A stretch of DNA of 64,000 nt from Allofournierella massiliensis. Lineage in GTDB: Bacteria > Bacillota > Clostridia > Oscillospirales > Ruminococcaceae. Shown piece by piece: positions 17,874 to 25,770 of the stretch (position 1 is the stretch's first letter; every line of letters starts with the position of its first letter). The stretch spans positions 1 to 64,000 of the forward strand of contig NZ_JAFBIO010000007.1 in assembly GCF_021531255.1 (NCBI RefSeq), read 5' to 3'. The translations under genes were made by a program, and so were the position numbers. The notes beneath the pieces were generated by a model that was not told the DNA's origin, did not search any database, and saw only the letters and a program-made list of their open reading frames with translations.

Positions 17874-19100
17874 ATGACATCTGAAAAATTGCTGCGGGAA
17901 GCGGAAGAGATTCGGGACCGTGTTCTGTCTGAGCGGCGGACGCTGCACCAAAGCCCAGAGACGGGCTTCGATATCGGCGAGACCCTTGCGTTCGTGCGAA
18001 AAGAACTGGTGGATATGGGCCTCCAGCCGGTGGATTGCGGCCGGGCGGGCCTTGTGGCGCTGGTGGGAGGCAAGAAGCCGGGAAAGGTATTCCTGCTGCG
18101 CTCGGACATGGATGCCCTGCCCATCCGGGAGGAGGCCGACGTGGAGTTTGCGTCCCAAAACGGCAGGATGCACGCCTGCGGCCATGACCTCCACACAGCC
18201 ATGCTGCTGGGTGCCGCCCGGCTGCTGAAGGCCCATGAGGATGAGATCGAAGGCACCGTCAAGCTGATGTTCCAGCCTGCCGAGGAGATTTTTGAGGGCT
18301 CTCGCGATATGATCGAAGCAGGCCTGCTGGAAAATCCCAAGGTGGACGCCGCCCTGATGATCCACGTGATGGCCGGAATGCCCTTCCCGGCGGGAACGGT
18401 GATCGTCTCAGCGCCCGGCGTCAGCGCTCCGGCAGCGGATTACTTTGAGATCAAGGTCCAGGGGAAGGGCTGCCATGGCTCCATGCCCAACACCGGCGTG
18501 GATCCCCTGACGGCCGCCGCCCATATCCTCATCGCCCTCCAGGAGATCCACGCCAGAGAACTGGCGCTGGGTGACCGCGCGGTTCTGACCATTGGCACCA
18601 TGAACGGCGGCACTGCCGCCAATGTCATCCCCGATCTTGTCACGATGGGCGGCAGCATTCGCACGTTTGACGAGGAGACGCGGGCTTTTATCAAACAGCG
18701 GATGGCGGAGATCGCCGAAGGCACTGCCAAGGCCTTCCGGGCGGAGGCGGGCGTGACCTTCGGCAGCGGCTGTCCCACGCTGGTCAATGACAAGGAGCTG
18801 TCCCGCCGCTGTGAGATCTATGCGAAAGAGCTGCTGGGACCGGAGAAGGCGTTTTCTGTGGAGGAGCTGAATGCCATGGGTGGCGGAAGCGGCTCCAAGA
18901 CCGCCGGTTCCGAGGATTTTGCCTATGTCAGCCAGAAGGTCCCCTCTGTCATGCTGGCCCTGGCCGCCGGACAGCCGGAAAAGGGCTATTGCTATCCCCA
19001 GCACCACCCTATGGCGAAGTTCGATGAAAGCGTTCTTCCCGGCGGCAGCGCCGTATATGCGTATATGGCCCTGCGCTGGCTGGAGGACCATAAGGAATAA
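17874..19100 (+). CDS. M20 family amidohydrolase (hippurate hydrolase/AbgB-like)
   Basis: A 408-residue metallohydrolase of the M20D group that cleaves N-acyl or aminobenzoyl amino acids. Visible motifs are RSDMDALPIREE near residue 78, MHACGHDLHTAMLLGAARLL, FQPAEEIFEG, and the dimerisation-domain segment GKGCHGSMPNTGVDP. The C-terminal metal-binding region is GSKTAGSEDFAYVSQ. The ATG at 17874 follows GGGAGGTCGGAGT. It is a GC-rich gene inside island 1, unlike its AT-rich neighbours, and resembles in type the M20 gene at 26525 and the fragment at 25771. The physiological substrate is unknown. Confidence 0.93.
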   Translation: MTSEKLLREAEEIRDRVLSERRTLHQSPETGFDIGETLAFVRKELVDMGLQPVDCGRAGLVALVGGKKPGKVFLLRSDMDALPIREEADVEFASQNGRMHACGHDLHTAMLLGAARLLKAHEDEIEGTVKLMFQPAEEIFEGSRDMIEAGLLENPKVDAALMIHVMAGMPFPAGTVIVSAPGVSAPAADYFEIKVQGKGCHGSMPNTGVDPLTAAAHILIALQEIHARELALGDRAVLTIGTMNGGTAANVIPDLVTMGGSIRTFDEETRAFIKQRMAEIAEGTAKAFRAEAGVTFGSGCPTLVNDKELSRRCEIYAKELLGPEKAFSVEELNAMGGGSGSKTAGSEDFAYVSQKVPSVMLALAAGQPEKGYCYPQHHPMAKFDESVLPGGSAVYAYMALRWLEDHKE

Positions 19101-19125
19101 ACATCCGCAATTCCTTTTAATAGTG

Positions 19126-19161
19126 AAATGTCCCCCTACATTTCGTAGGGGGACATTTTTT
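19126..19161 (+). terminator. terminator after island M20 gene
   Basis: AAATGTCCCCCTAC / GTAGGGGGACATTT hairpin followed by a T run. Confidence 0.88.
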
Positions 19162-19355
19162 GGCCAACAGGCAGTCGGCTATAACGCAGGGGCTTTCTCT
19201 CCTCGTGCTCTAGCCGCTGTTCTCGATATTCCTCTAAGTAGTACACGATGGCGAAAAACCAAACAGTTCCATCTCGGATAGGAACCAGCAAAAGAACAGG
19301 GGAGTTTCTGCGATCTCGTTGCCAAGAAAGTCACCTGTGATTATCTCATAGGCGT

Positions 19356-19808
19356 CTATACGCCGTCAGCTTTGACGGTTACGTTGATCACGGTTTTCCT
19401 CTGTCTTTCTGCCAGTTCGGCAAACTGTGCTGCGCCTCCCCACGAGTGAGTGACATAGGTCACGACATAGTCAGACTGTTTGATCATCCACTTATTGCGC
19501 CAAGAGATGGCGAAGCGAGGGTGAACAGTTTCGATGCCCTCCGGAAGCATAGTGTCGGAATAATCACGTGTATCAAACTCATCACGCTTTGGGGGCATAC
19601 GCTCCAATACAACGGCGTAATTGATGTGGGGATATAACAACACCAATTCTTTCAGAACTGAGCGAACCATCGAATCAAATGCTCCTTGTTGGCCGACGTA
19701 AAACATATCTACAGTGTGGTTCTCAATCAGATCGATCAGCGCCTCGCGCAACTTTTGTTTAATTGAACTCGGACAGTCACGATGCCCGAAAAATGTACGG
19801 GCTGACAT
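19356..19808 (-). CDS. SLOG-superfamily (DUF1273/YpsA-like) protein
   Basis: A 150-residue protein beginning MSARTFFGHRDCP, the hallmark of the DUF1273/YpsA group of Rossmann-like SLOG proteins. Further motifs are FYVGQQGAFDSMV near residue 40, then HPRFAISWRNKWMIKQSD and a GGAAQFAELA loop expected to bind a nucleotide-derived ligand. The ATG at 19808 is preceded by AAGGAG with good spacing. It is divergent from an HTH regulator gene across a 130-base gap full of repeated operator-like sites. SLOG proteins sense or bind nucleotide ligands; some work in stress or anti-phage signalling, but no such role is demonstrated here. Confidence 0.78.
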   Translation of the reverse strand: MSARTFFGHRDCPSSIKQKLREALIDLIENHTVDMFYVGQQGAFDSMVRSVLKELVLLYPHINYAVVLERMPPKRDEFDTRDYSDTMLPEGIETVHPRFAISWRNKWMIKQSDYVVTYVTHSWGGAAQFAELAERQRKTVINVTVKADGV

Positions 19809-19823
19809 ATATGCATCTCCTTT

Positions 19824-19924
19824 GTGGGATATATCGCAATTATAACGCAATTGGCGCAAATTTGCGATATGTCCCACACGATTTATCGCAGATTTGGTTA
19901 AACTTAAATCACGATATATCGCAG
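19824..19924. promoter_or_regulatory. repeated operator sites between SLOG and HTH genes
   Basis: Four copies of an ATATCGCA-type box lie in the 130-base divergent gap. GTGGGATATATCGCAA (19824-19839) is answered by the inverted TTGCGATATGTCCCAC (19862-19877). Two direct copies follow: CACGATTTATCGCAG (19877-19891) and CACGATATATCGCAG (19910-19924). The last ends at the HTH gene's ribosome-binding site. They probably bind the adjacent HTH protein. Confidence 0.7.
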
Positions 19925-19938
19925 GGAGGGGATGCGAA

Positions 19939-20181
19939 TTGAATACAAAAGAAGCTGTAGCCAAGCGCATTCTTGAGCTGTGTGAAGAACGGAACATGGC
20001 TGTCAATGCGTTGGCAACTGTGTCTGGAGTTTCTCCATCAACGATTTACAGTATGTTGAACGAGAAAAGTAAAAATCCGGGTGTTGTTTCGTTAAAGAAA
20101 CTTTGTGACGGATTGGAAATCAGTATCAGAGAGTTTTTCGATAGCGACTTATTTGAGGATTTGGAGCAAGAAATTAGATGA
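19939..20181 (+). CDS. XRE-family helix-turn-helix regulator
   Basis: An 80-residue, single-domain Cro/C1-type regulator. The HTH runs through AVAKRILELCEERNMAVNAL and ATVSGVSPSTIYSMLNEK, followed by VVSLKKLCDGLEISIREFFD, a typical XRE ending. A TTG start at 19939 is chosen because GGGAGGGG lies six bases upstream and no ATG is available in frame near the HTH; the frame is open further upstream but without a plausible start. It is divergent from the SLOG gene and likely controls both genes through the repeated boxes between them. The stop lies at a strong hairpin shared with the convergent Fic gene. Confidence 0.85.
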   Translation: MNTKEAVAKRILELCEERNMAVNALATVSGVSPSTIYSMLNEKSKNPGVVSLKKLCDGLEISIREFFDSDLFEDLEQEIR

Positions 20182-21150
20182 AAGCCTGTGGTGTCCGGCA
20201 CGAACACCACAGGCTTTTTCTTGCTTATTCTTCGTTGCTATGCGCTTAAATCGGTCTTGGCACTCCAACAATCCCTGCAATGCAATCTGTGCCTCAAAGC
20301 GCAGCTGGGCTTCGAGGCAGACATCAATCAGAACATCAGGATCATCATCCCAACACCGGATGCCATCCAGATAACCAGCGCGGCGTTTGTCATCGATGAT
20401 GAAGGGGACAATGCCGTGCCGGAGGCATTCTTTGAGCATAATCAGTCGGCCTACACGACCGTTGCAATCCTCATAAGGGCGAATACGTTCAAACTTTACA
20501 TGGAAGTCCAATATATCTTCAAGGTCAACGGTCTTCTTCGTCTCGTATTTCTCGATCAGATCCGCCATCGCAGCACTGATCTTTGCGGGCGACGTAGTTT
20601 TTCCGAACTTCTTCGATGCGGGTGTTTTGCGATACCCGACTGGCGTAGGTGCATGGCGACGGTGCTTGCAGCTGTCACTGAGAAGTTGCGCCTGCAGCTG
20701 GTTGATGAAGGTCTGGGTTAGAGGCTTCATCGCGTTGGTTAGGATCGTATCAACGCAAAGAAAGTGGTTTCTGGCTTCGACGATATCATTGACCTTAATA
20801 TCTTCGCTGGCAGTGAAGATCCGGTCTTTCTTATACAGCACTTCGACCTGATTACGGGTCAGACGGTTGCTTGCCATGCGTCCGCTGCTGTAGACCATGT
20901 TGATCTGTAGATACTCGTAGAAGCCTCGATACTGCTTGCCGTCACGCTGCTTGAAAATCTTTTTGAGAAGGATCGGAGTAGGCTTGACTTCTTTCTGCTT
21001 TCTGGCTGGCTTTTCTGCATCTGCAGGGATATACCATGTTCCAAATTCCTGATAAGCATCCGGGATGCGATTCTCACGGCAATGCCGTCTGACTAGCTGC
21101 TCTGACACGTTCCATTTGGCAGCAATTTCGCTTGCGGTTAAGTATTCCAT
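20149..21150 (-). CDS. Fic-fold protein with HTH N-terminus and substituted active site
   Basis: A 333-residue protein. Residues 1-40 form an excisionase-like winged helix (YLTASEIAAKWNVSEQLVRR). The Fic core follows: VYSSGRMASNRLT is the place of the inhibitory-helix motif, and FHVKFERIRPYEDCNGRVGR is the Fic loop. In standard Fic AMP-transferases this loop reads HPFxxGNGR; here the His is Arg (codon CGC instead of CAC) and the following Gly is Cys. The first helix also lacks the usual inhibitory Glu. Ordinary AMPylation is therefore doubtful. The last roughly 20 residues are read through a terminator hairpin and overlap the convergent HTH gene by 33 bases, so the natural C-terminus may have been lost. 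Confidence 0.85.
   Translation of the reverse strand: MEYLTASEIAAKWNVSEQLVRRHCRENRIPDAYQEFGTWYIPADAEKPARKQKEVKPTPILLKKIFKQRDGKQYRGFYEYLQINMVYSSGRMASNRLTRNQVEVLYKKDRIFTASEDIKVNDIVEARNHFLCVDTILTNAMKPLTQTFINQLQAQLLSDSCKHRRHAPTPVGYRKTPASKKFGKTTSPAKISAAMADLIEKYETKKTVDLEDILDFHVKFERIRPYEDCNGRVGRLIMLKECLRHGIVPFIIDDKRRAGYLDGIRCWDDDPDVLIDVCLEAQLRFEAQIALQGLLECQDRFKRIATKNKQEKACGVRAGHHRLSSNFLLQILK
20181..20217. terminator. terminator between HTH and Fic genes
   Basis: AAAGCCTGTGGTGT / ACACCACAGGCTTT hairpin with a T-rich flank, directly after the HTH stop. It lies within the 3' end of the Fic reading frame. Confidence 0.85.
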
Positions 21151-21239
21151 TGTGATGTTCCTTTCAACTGTTATTGGTCTTGCTTCTCGGCACCATGGAC
21201 ACTAAAAGTGCGAGTCTGCGAAACACTTTGATTTCGCGA

Positions 21240-21268
21240 AACTTTTAGTACCAGAATAAGTACCAGAA
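21240..21268 (+). promoter_or_regulatory. putative integrase arm-type site, right
   Basis: AACTTTT followed by tandem AGTACCAGAATA AGTACCAGAA; matches 14107-14135 except for one base. An inverted ACTAAAAGT lies at 21200. Confidence 0.6.
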
Positions 21269-21382
21269 ACAGGGCAAAACACCATGTACCAGTTGAAACG
21301 ATATGGACTGTAAAATGTCCATTTTATGCGGTTTTGTCTAACTTTTTAAACCATTTCCACTGAGTCCAGAACCTCAGGAGCG

Positions 21383-21432
21383 ATGGCATTCAAGAGGTCA
21401 GCGGTTCGATCCCGCTTATCTCCACCAAAAAG
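21383..21432 (+). repeat. attR of island 1 (tRNA-Ala 3' remnant)
   Basis: Identical to 13953-14002. There is no 5' tRNA half before it, so this is not a working tRNA. Confidence 0.92.
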
Positions 21433-21466
21433 GCATCAGCCAATCGGCTGGTGCTTTTTCTTTTTG
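21428..21466 (+). terminator. displaced tRNA-Ala terminator
   Basis: AAAAGGCATCAGCC / GGCTGGTGCTTTTT hairpin immediately after the tRNA remnant; probably the terminator that served tRNA-Ala before island insertion. Confidence 0.75.
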
Positions 21467-21780
21467 TATCAAAAACTTGTCAGTTGCTATAAATTTGCTT
21501 GCATGTGGAAAGCCCCATACGCTTGCCATCTATATCTGGCACGGGAGACTATCAGGCTGAACTGCACCCTTGCAGGCGCCAGAACTGATAATCTGAATCG
21601 TGGCCCTGATATGCCGGGGATGCAGTTTGTCATTGGTCTCAGATATGGCTCAACGGTGTATTTGTAAATCCGCATAGAAACGCGACAGTGCGGCGTTGTA
21701 TGTCCCGGATGCAGATGTTATACTTAAAAAACAATGCTGGATCAAAGTTCTGCATAAAGGAGAAGGAGGCGCACCATCCC

Positions 21781-22251
21781 ATGAAGAAGATACCCATGTT
21801 GGCTATGATGATTGCTCCGTATTTCCTGCTTTGGGTGTATGTGTCTCAAAATTTTGATCTTTTGCCGGTCAGTTTTGGTCTTTTTGGGGCTGTGATGTTT
21901 TTTGGCGCCATATATGCTTTTTTTCTGCCGGGAAGAGGATTCAGAGGGAAACAGATCCTTTTTTGGGGGATGCTGCTGAAAATATGCAATATTCCAATTT
22001 TTGCGGCTATTTTTATTACAAGCGTTTTGCTTTTTGTTATGATCATTCCCTTGCTCCCGTTCCTTTTCCTGTTTGACATCTTTTTGCTGTTCACCACATC
22101 GATGTATGGAATCAGCGGTATCCTTCAATGCGGCAGAGAAAACAGTCTGCCGCCGAAGGTACGGGGCGTCAACTTGATTCTTCAATGTATCTTTTGCGCG
22201 GATCTGTTCAGCACGATATATTGTTATCTGAAAGCAAGAAAGCAGAGATAA
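21781..22251 (+). CDS. hypothetical membrane protein
   Basis: A 156-residue, very hydrophobic protein with about four membrane segments (around residues 5-22, 27-45, 60-90 and 92-112) and a basic C-terminus ending KARKQR. GGAGG precedes the ATG at 21781 at normal spacing. It lies between the right end of island 1 and the cis-prenyltransferase gene. No family is recognised. It could be a chromosomal gene or cargo of an older insertion. Confidence 0.65.
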   Translation: MKKIPMLAMMIAPYFLLWVYVSQNFDLLPVSFGLFGAVMFFGAIYAFFLPGRGFRGKQILFWGMLLKICNIPIFAAIFITSVLLFVMIIPLLPFLFLFDIFLLFTTSMYGISGILQCGRENSLPPKVRGVNLILQCIFCADLFSTIYCYLKARKQR

Positions 22252-22465
22252 GCAGGGTTTTCTTCCCGAGCACTCTTTACGGGGAAATTGGCCCCCAAAA
22301 TGTAAGAAGAAAGCTTTGGCTGGGGGGTGTGTGGCCGATGGGGCGGAGAACCCGTCTGCATCGGTTACACACCCCCTGCCTGTGCTTTGAAATGGAAGAC
22401 GGGCTTAGCCCGGATTGTATAGGTGAGAAACAAAAGCGCCATACTCCCCCAAAAGGAGGCGGCAT

Positions 22466-23107
22466 ATGCGGATACCAAATCATGTGGGGATCATCCCCGA
22501 CGGCAACCGGCGGTGGGCCCGGCAGGCGGGGCTGGAAAAGCAGGAAGGGTACAGCCACGGTCTGGGGCCCGGGCTGGAATTGCTGAAACTGGCCCGGCAG
22601 GCGGGGATCAGGGAGATTACCTATTATGGCTTTACCACCGACAACTGCCGCCGCCCTTCTGAACAGGTACAGGCTTTTTCCCGGGCTTGCGTACAGGCGG
22701 TGGAACGGATTGCCGAACAGCCGGTATCCCTGATGGTGGCAGGGGATAGCCGCTCGGTCTGCTTTCCGCCCCAGCTGCGGGAATACACCACCCGGAAAGA
22801 CCTGAACGGGGGCGGGCTGCGGGTGAATTTTCTGGTGAATTACGGCTGGGAGTGGGACCTGGCCGGTCTGCAGGCTCCGGGAAAAAGCCGGGAACAGATC
22901 CGGCAGCAGCTTCGTACCCGGGACATCTCCCGGGTGGACCTGGTTATCCGGTGGGGCGGGATGCGTCGGCTTTCCGGCTTTTTGCCGGTGCAGGCGGTGT
23001 ATGCGGATTTTTATGTGGTGGAGCGGCTTTGGCCAGATTTTCAGCCGGAAGATTTTGCCCGGGCCCTGGAATGGTATGCCCGGCAGGATGTGACTCTGGG
23101 CGGCTGA
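22466..23107 (+). CDS. undecaprenyl diphosphate synthase-family protein (short form)
   Basis: A 213-residue cis-prenyltransferase homologue. The N-terminal motif HVGIIPDGNRRWARQAG keeps the catalytic Asp and the RRWA group of UppS. The C-terminal signature reads DLVIRWGGMRRLSGFLPVQA, followed by YADFYVVERLWPDF, and differs from the usual RTxGExRLSNFLLWQ: the metal-binding Glu is replaced. The protein is also 30-40 residues shorter than housekeeping UppS. It belongs to a divergent short group seen in Clostridia, so polyprenyl synthesis is likely but the product chain and role are unclear. AAAAGGAGG precedes the ATG. Confidence 0.85.
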   Translation: MRIPNHVGIIPDGNRRWARQAGLEKQEGYSHGLGPGLELLKLARQAGIREITYYGFTTDNCRRPSEQVQAFSRACVQAVERIAEQPVSLMVAGDSRSVCFPPQLREYTTRKDLNGGGLRVNFLVNYGWEWDLAGLQAPGKSREQIRQQLRTRDISRVDLVIRWGGMRRLSGFLPVQAVYADFYVVERLWPDFQPEDFARALEWYARQDVTLGG

Positions 23108-23174
23108 GGGAAGAAGGCATCCGCCCCATATCGGCGGGCAGTGGAAAGGAAAGCGGAAAAAATGAAAAAATATG

Positions 23175-23203
23175 TTGACTTTTGGATGCGGTGTTGCTAT
23201 ACT
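23175..23203 (+). promoter_or_regulatory. sigma-A promoter of second tRNA-Ala
   Basis: TTGACT at 23175 and TATACT at 23198 with a 17-base spacer, 56 bases upstream of the tRNA. Confidence 0.82.
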
Positions 23204-23258
23204 ATATAAGTAACCAATCGCTGCGGTATAAATCCGGCGCATTCGGTACTTTCCACAT

Positions 23259-23334
<76 letters not shown>

Positions 23335-23353
23335 AAAGCTCGAGAGAGTAAAG

Positions 23354-23390
23354 AAAAAGCCTTGAAATCGTATGATTTCAAGGCTTTTTC
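23354..23390 (+). terminator. terminator after tRNA-Ala copy 2
   Basis: AAAAGCCTTGAAATC / GATTTCAAGGCTTTTT hairpin with T tract. Confidence 0.88.
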
Positions 23391-23583
23391 TTTTCCAGCG
23401 GATTTACTCTGATTTTGGCTGATTCAGCATGAATCAAAAAGAATCTGCTTGATTTGTTCTGAAAACAAAGAAATTTTAAGAAAATCCGCGGGAAATCTTG
23501 ACAATATATATAATTGGATATACGGTCGGCGACGCAAGAACGCCCTGCACCGTACATTTTTGCTTTATGCAGGAGAAATCAAT

Positions 23584-23796
23584 ATGCGCTTTACCATTGA
23601 CACCGAGCTGGAAAGAATCATTGTTCCCGACACCTTTTTCAACCAAATTGACAAGATGAATGCTGTTCTTAAAGAGCACGGCAGCGAGGGCACGGAGATT
23701 ATTGATTATGTTCAGTACATCAAAAAAGCCATTGCAAGCGCAGAAAAGAACGCCCCTGTCCGCAAGTCGGATTTGAAAACACTTAAGAAGAAATAA
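23584..23796 (+). CDS. hypothetical protein, 70 residues
   Basis: A small acidic/basic protein starting MRFTIDTELERIIVPDTFFN and ending in a lysine-rich tail (KSDLKTLKKK). GCAGGAGAAA precedes the ATG; the frame is open further upstream, but this ATG has the best site. It overlaps the next gene (TAATG). No domain is recognised. It may act with the HTH protein that follows. Confidence 0.65.
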   Translation: MRFTIDTELERIIVPDTFFNQIDKMNAVLKEHGSEGTEIIDYVQYIKKAIASAEKNAPVRKSDLKTLKKK

Positions 23797-23987
23797 TGGC
23801 AAAGGGAACGCGCGTCACGCAGCAGGAAAAGGAACAAATGTGGCAGCTTTATAATCAGTTTGGCAGCTATGCAAAAGTAGCTAAAAAGCTTCACCGCAGC
23901 TCTGGCACCGTTTCCCGCTATGTGCGCGAATTTGAGGCTGCTGTTGGAGCGGCAAATATGGTATTAAATATAAAATTTGAGAGGTAG
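23796..23987 (+). CDS. small helix-turn-helix protein (Hin/transposase-type fold)
   Basis: A 63-residue protein whose middle (EKEQMWQLYNQFGSYAKVAK, then KLHRSSGTVSRYVREFE) reads as a helix-turn-helix like those of resolvase or transposase C-termini. It starts inside the stop of the preceding gene, indicating coupled translation. Its DNA target is unknown. Confidence 0.7.
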   Translation: MAKGTRVTQQEKEQMWQLYNQFGSYAKVAKKLHRSSGTVSRYVREFEAAVGAANMVLNIKFER

Positions 23988-23993
23988 TATATA

Positions 23994-24817
23994 ATGGCTC
24001 TAATTGAATGCAAGTCCTGTGGAAAGCAAATTAGCGATAAAACAAAAATCTGCCCCAATTGCGGTGAGGTTCTGATTGCGATTCTATTTCCGAACCGTTA
24101 AAATGTCCAGAATGTGGATGTGAAATTCCTACTGATTCTGATTCGTGCCCAAATTGTGGATGCCCTATTGAAAAAAGCGAAGAAACAGTTTCACCTCAAA
24201 AAGTTGAAGTAACACGAATATCTCTCCATGTTGACAAAAAGAAAGCATCTAAAATAATTATTATTGCAATTGCGGCTATTGCGGTAATTGCAGCTATCTT
24301 CTATGGAGTGTCCGCAAATAAGGAGAAAAAAGCCCAAGAGGCTGCTGCACAAGCCCTGTCAAGTTATTCTGATAATTTTGACCTTTGTGTATCTACGATG
24401 TACCTTAGCGCTGTTCAAGCAGAAGAGGCTGGCGGTTTAATTCACGATGTTTGGTATAACACGATATATGAAGAGCGTGATACTAATACTGATAGATTCA
24501 CACGCCCCAAAGGATATTTCAACGATGATTTTAATGATTCGCTTTCAAACTTGTTTGGCGATAGTTCATTCCAGTCTGATATTTCAAACATAAAAACAAA
24601 TCAGGACTTGGTAGCATCTCTAATGAAGGATTTAAAAAATCCTCCTGACGAATATAAAGATGCATATGATGCCCTGAAAGACTTGTATGAAGTGTATACC
24701 GATCTAACTCAATGTGCTGTTGACCCATCTGGTAATTTGTCAAGTTACACTTCATCGTTTAATACGGCTGATTCTGATTTTGTCAAATATTACAAGGCGG
24801 TTAAGCTGTATCAGTAA
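23994..24817 (+). pseudogene. zinc-ribbon membrane protein, frameshifted
   Basis: The first frame, from ATG 23994, gives a CxxC...CxxC zinc ribbon (CKSCGKQ, then KICPNCGE) and stops at 24101. A second frame, beginning inside it near 24070, continues with another ribbon (LKCPECGCEIPTDSDSCPNC), a linker, one membrane segment (IIIIAIAAIAVIAAIFYGV) and a polar outer domain ending at 24817. One lost base near 24075-24082 would join them into a protein of about 273 residues. Zinc-ribbon/TM proteins of this plan are common in Firmicutes and mostly uncharacterised. A GTG at 24308 could only start the part after the membrane segment. A weak site lies before the ATG. Confidence 0.65.
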
Positions 24818-24824
24818 TACCGTT

Positions 24825-24852
24825 GGAGCGGGGCGCGTGTCCCGCTCCTTTT
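24825..24852 (+). terminator. terminator after zinc-ribbon gene
   Basis: GGAGCGGG / CCCGCTCC hairpin followed by TTTT. Confidence 0.8.
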
Positions 24853-25025
24853 CCTATCCGTTTCATTAGGGTATAGCCCCATGACAACGGAAATCCCCTT
24901 GCTTTTCTGTTTCACATATATTATATCATAATTTTTGAAATATTTCAAATTGCGAATATAATCCTATTGACATACTTTGGGGTTTGTGATAGAATAAAAG
25001 CAGATAAAGCAAGGGGGCTTTTGGA

Positions 25026-25586
25026 ATGCGGGTTTTCTATGTGCGCTGCTCCGCCATCGAGCAGAACGAAGCGCATCAGCTGAAAATGGCAGAAGAGCAG
25101 AACGCCGAAAAGTTATTTGTGGACAAGGCAAGCGGCAAGAACACAGACCGCACCGCCTTTAAGGAAATGATGGCTTTCGTCCGCGCGGGCGATACCGTAG
25201 TAGTCGAGAGCATTTCCAGAATTGCACGAAACACGCGGGACTTGCTTTCCATCGTTTCCGAACTGACCGAAAAGGGCGTGGAGTTCGTCAGTCTGAAAGA
25301 GAACATCGACACCACCACTCCGCAGGGGCGTTTCATGCTGACCGCGTTCGGCGCTCTGGCTGAATTGGAGCGGGAGAACATTTTGGAGCGGCAGCGCGAG
25401 GGAATTGAAATCGCCAAGAGAGAGGGAAAATATAAAGGCCGCAAGCCCATTGATTATGATGAAGCGCAGATGAAAGCCCTTTGCAAGAAGTGGCGGGCAG
25501 GTGAAATCACCGCCACGGCGGCTATGAAAGAGTTAGGCTTGAAGCCCAACACGTTCTATCGCAGGGTAAAAGAAATGGGGCTGTAA
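25026..25586 (+). CDS. serine recombinase (resolvase/invertase family)
   Basis: A 186-residue small serine recombinase. The catalytic region starts MRVFYVRCSAIEQN; the usual Tyr-x-R-V-S motif is here YVRCSAIEQN with Ser at residue 9. It continues with VDKASGKNTDRTAFKEM and the helix-E region FGALAELERENILERQREGI. A C-terminal HTH (ITATAAMKELGLKPNTFYRR) completes the resolvase layout. GGGGGC is the only upstream purine stretch. It is the sole recombinase in island 2. It may resolve or invert DNA, but the flanking tRNA repeats are not typical serine-recombinase sites. Confidence 0.93.
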   Translation: MRVFYVRCSAIEQNEAHQLKMAEEQNAEKLFVDKASGKNTDRTAFKEMMAFVRAGDTVVVESISRIARNTRDLLSIVSELTEKGVEFVSLKENIDTTTPQGRFMLTAFGALAELERENILERQREGIEIAKREGKYKGRKPIDYDEAQMKALCKKWRAGEITATAAMKELGLKPNTFYRRVKEMGL

Positions 25587-25741
25587 TCAGCCCCACAAAC
25601 ACGCAATCTATTCAAAAATTCAAGCGCACATGAAGCAGAAAAGTAAAGTGTGCGAAACGGGCAAATGAGCAAAAAGCCCTTGCATTTCAACGGTTTTTCC
25701 TTTTGGAGCACTTGCCCCTGACGGACGCTGCCGCGGCCGTC

Positions 25742-25768
25742 AATGGCATTCAAGAGGTCAGCGGTTCG
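25742..25768 (+). repeat. right 27-base tRNA-Ala remnant
   Basis: Same 27 bases as 23289-23315, then GTTCCACCA. It directly abuts the truncated M20 gene. Confidence 0.8.
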
Positions 25769-25770
25769 GT

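Noticed and set aside
19200-19355. A trace of an XRE-type C-terminus (CDLVAKKVTCDYLIGVYT) in the gap after the island M20 gene
   Set aside because: Too short, with no helix-turn-helix or start; it may be a decayed remnant but cannot be supported.
21383-21667. A small open frame starting inside the tRNA remnant
   Set aside because: It starts in attR, has no ribosome-binding site and resembles no protein.
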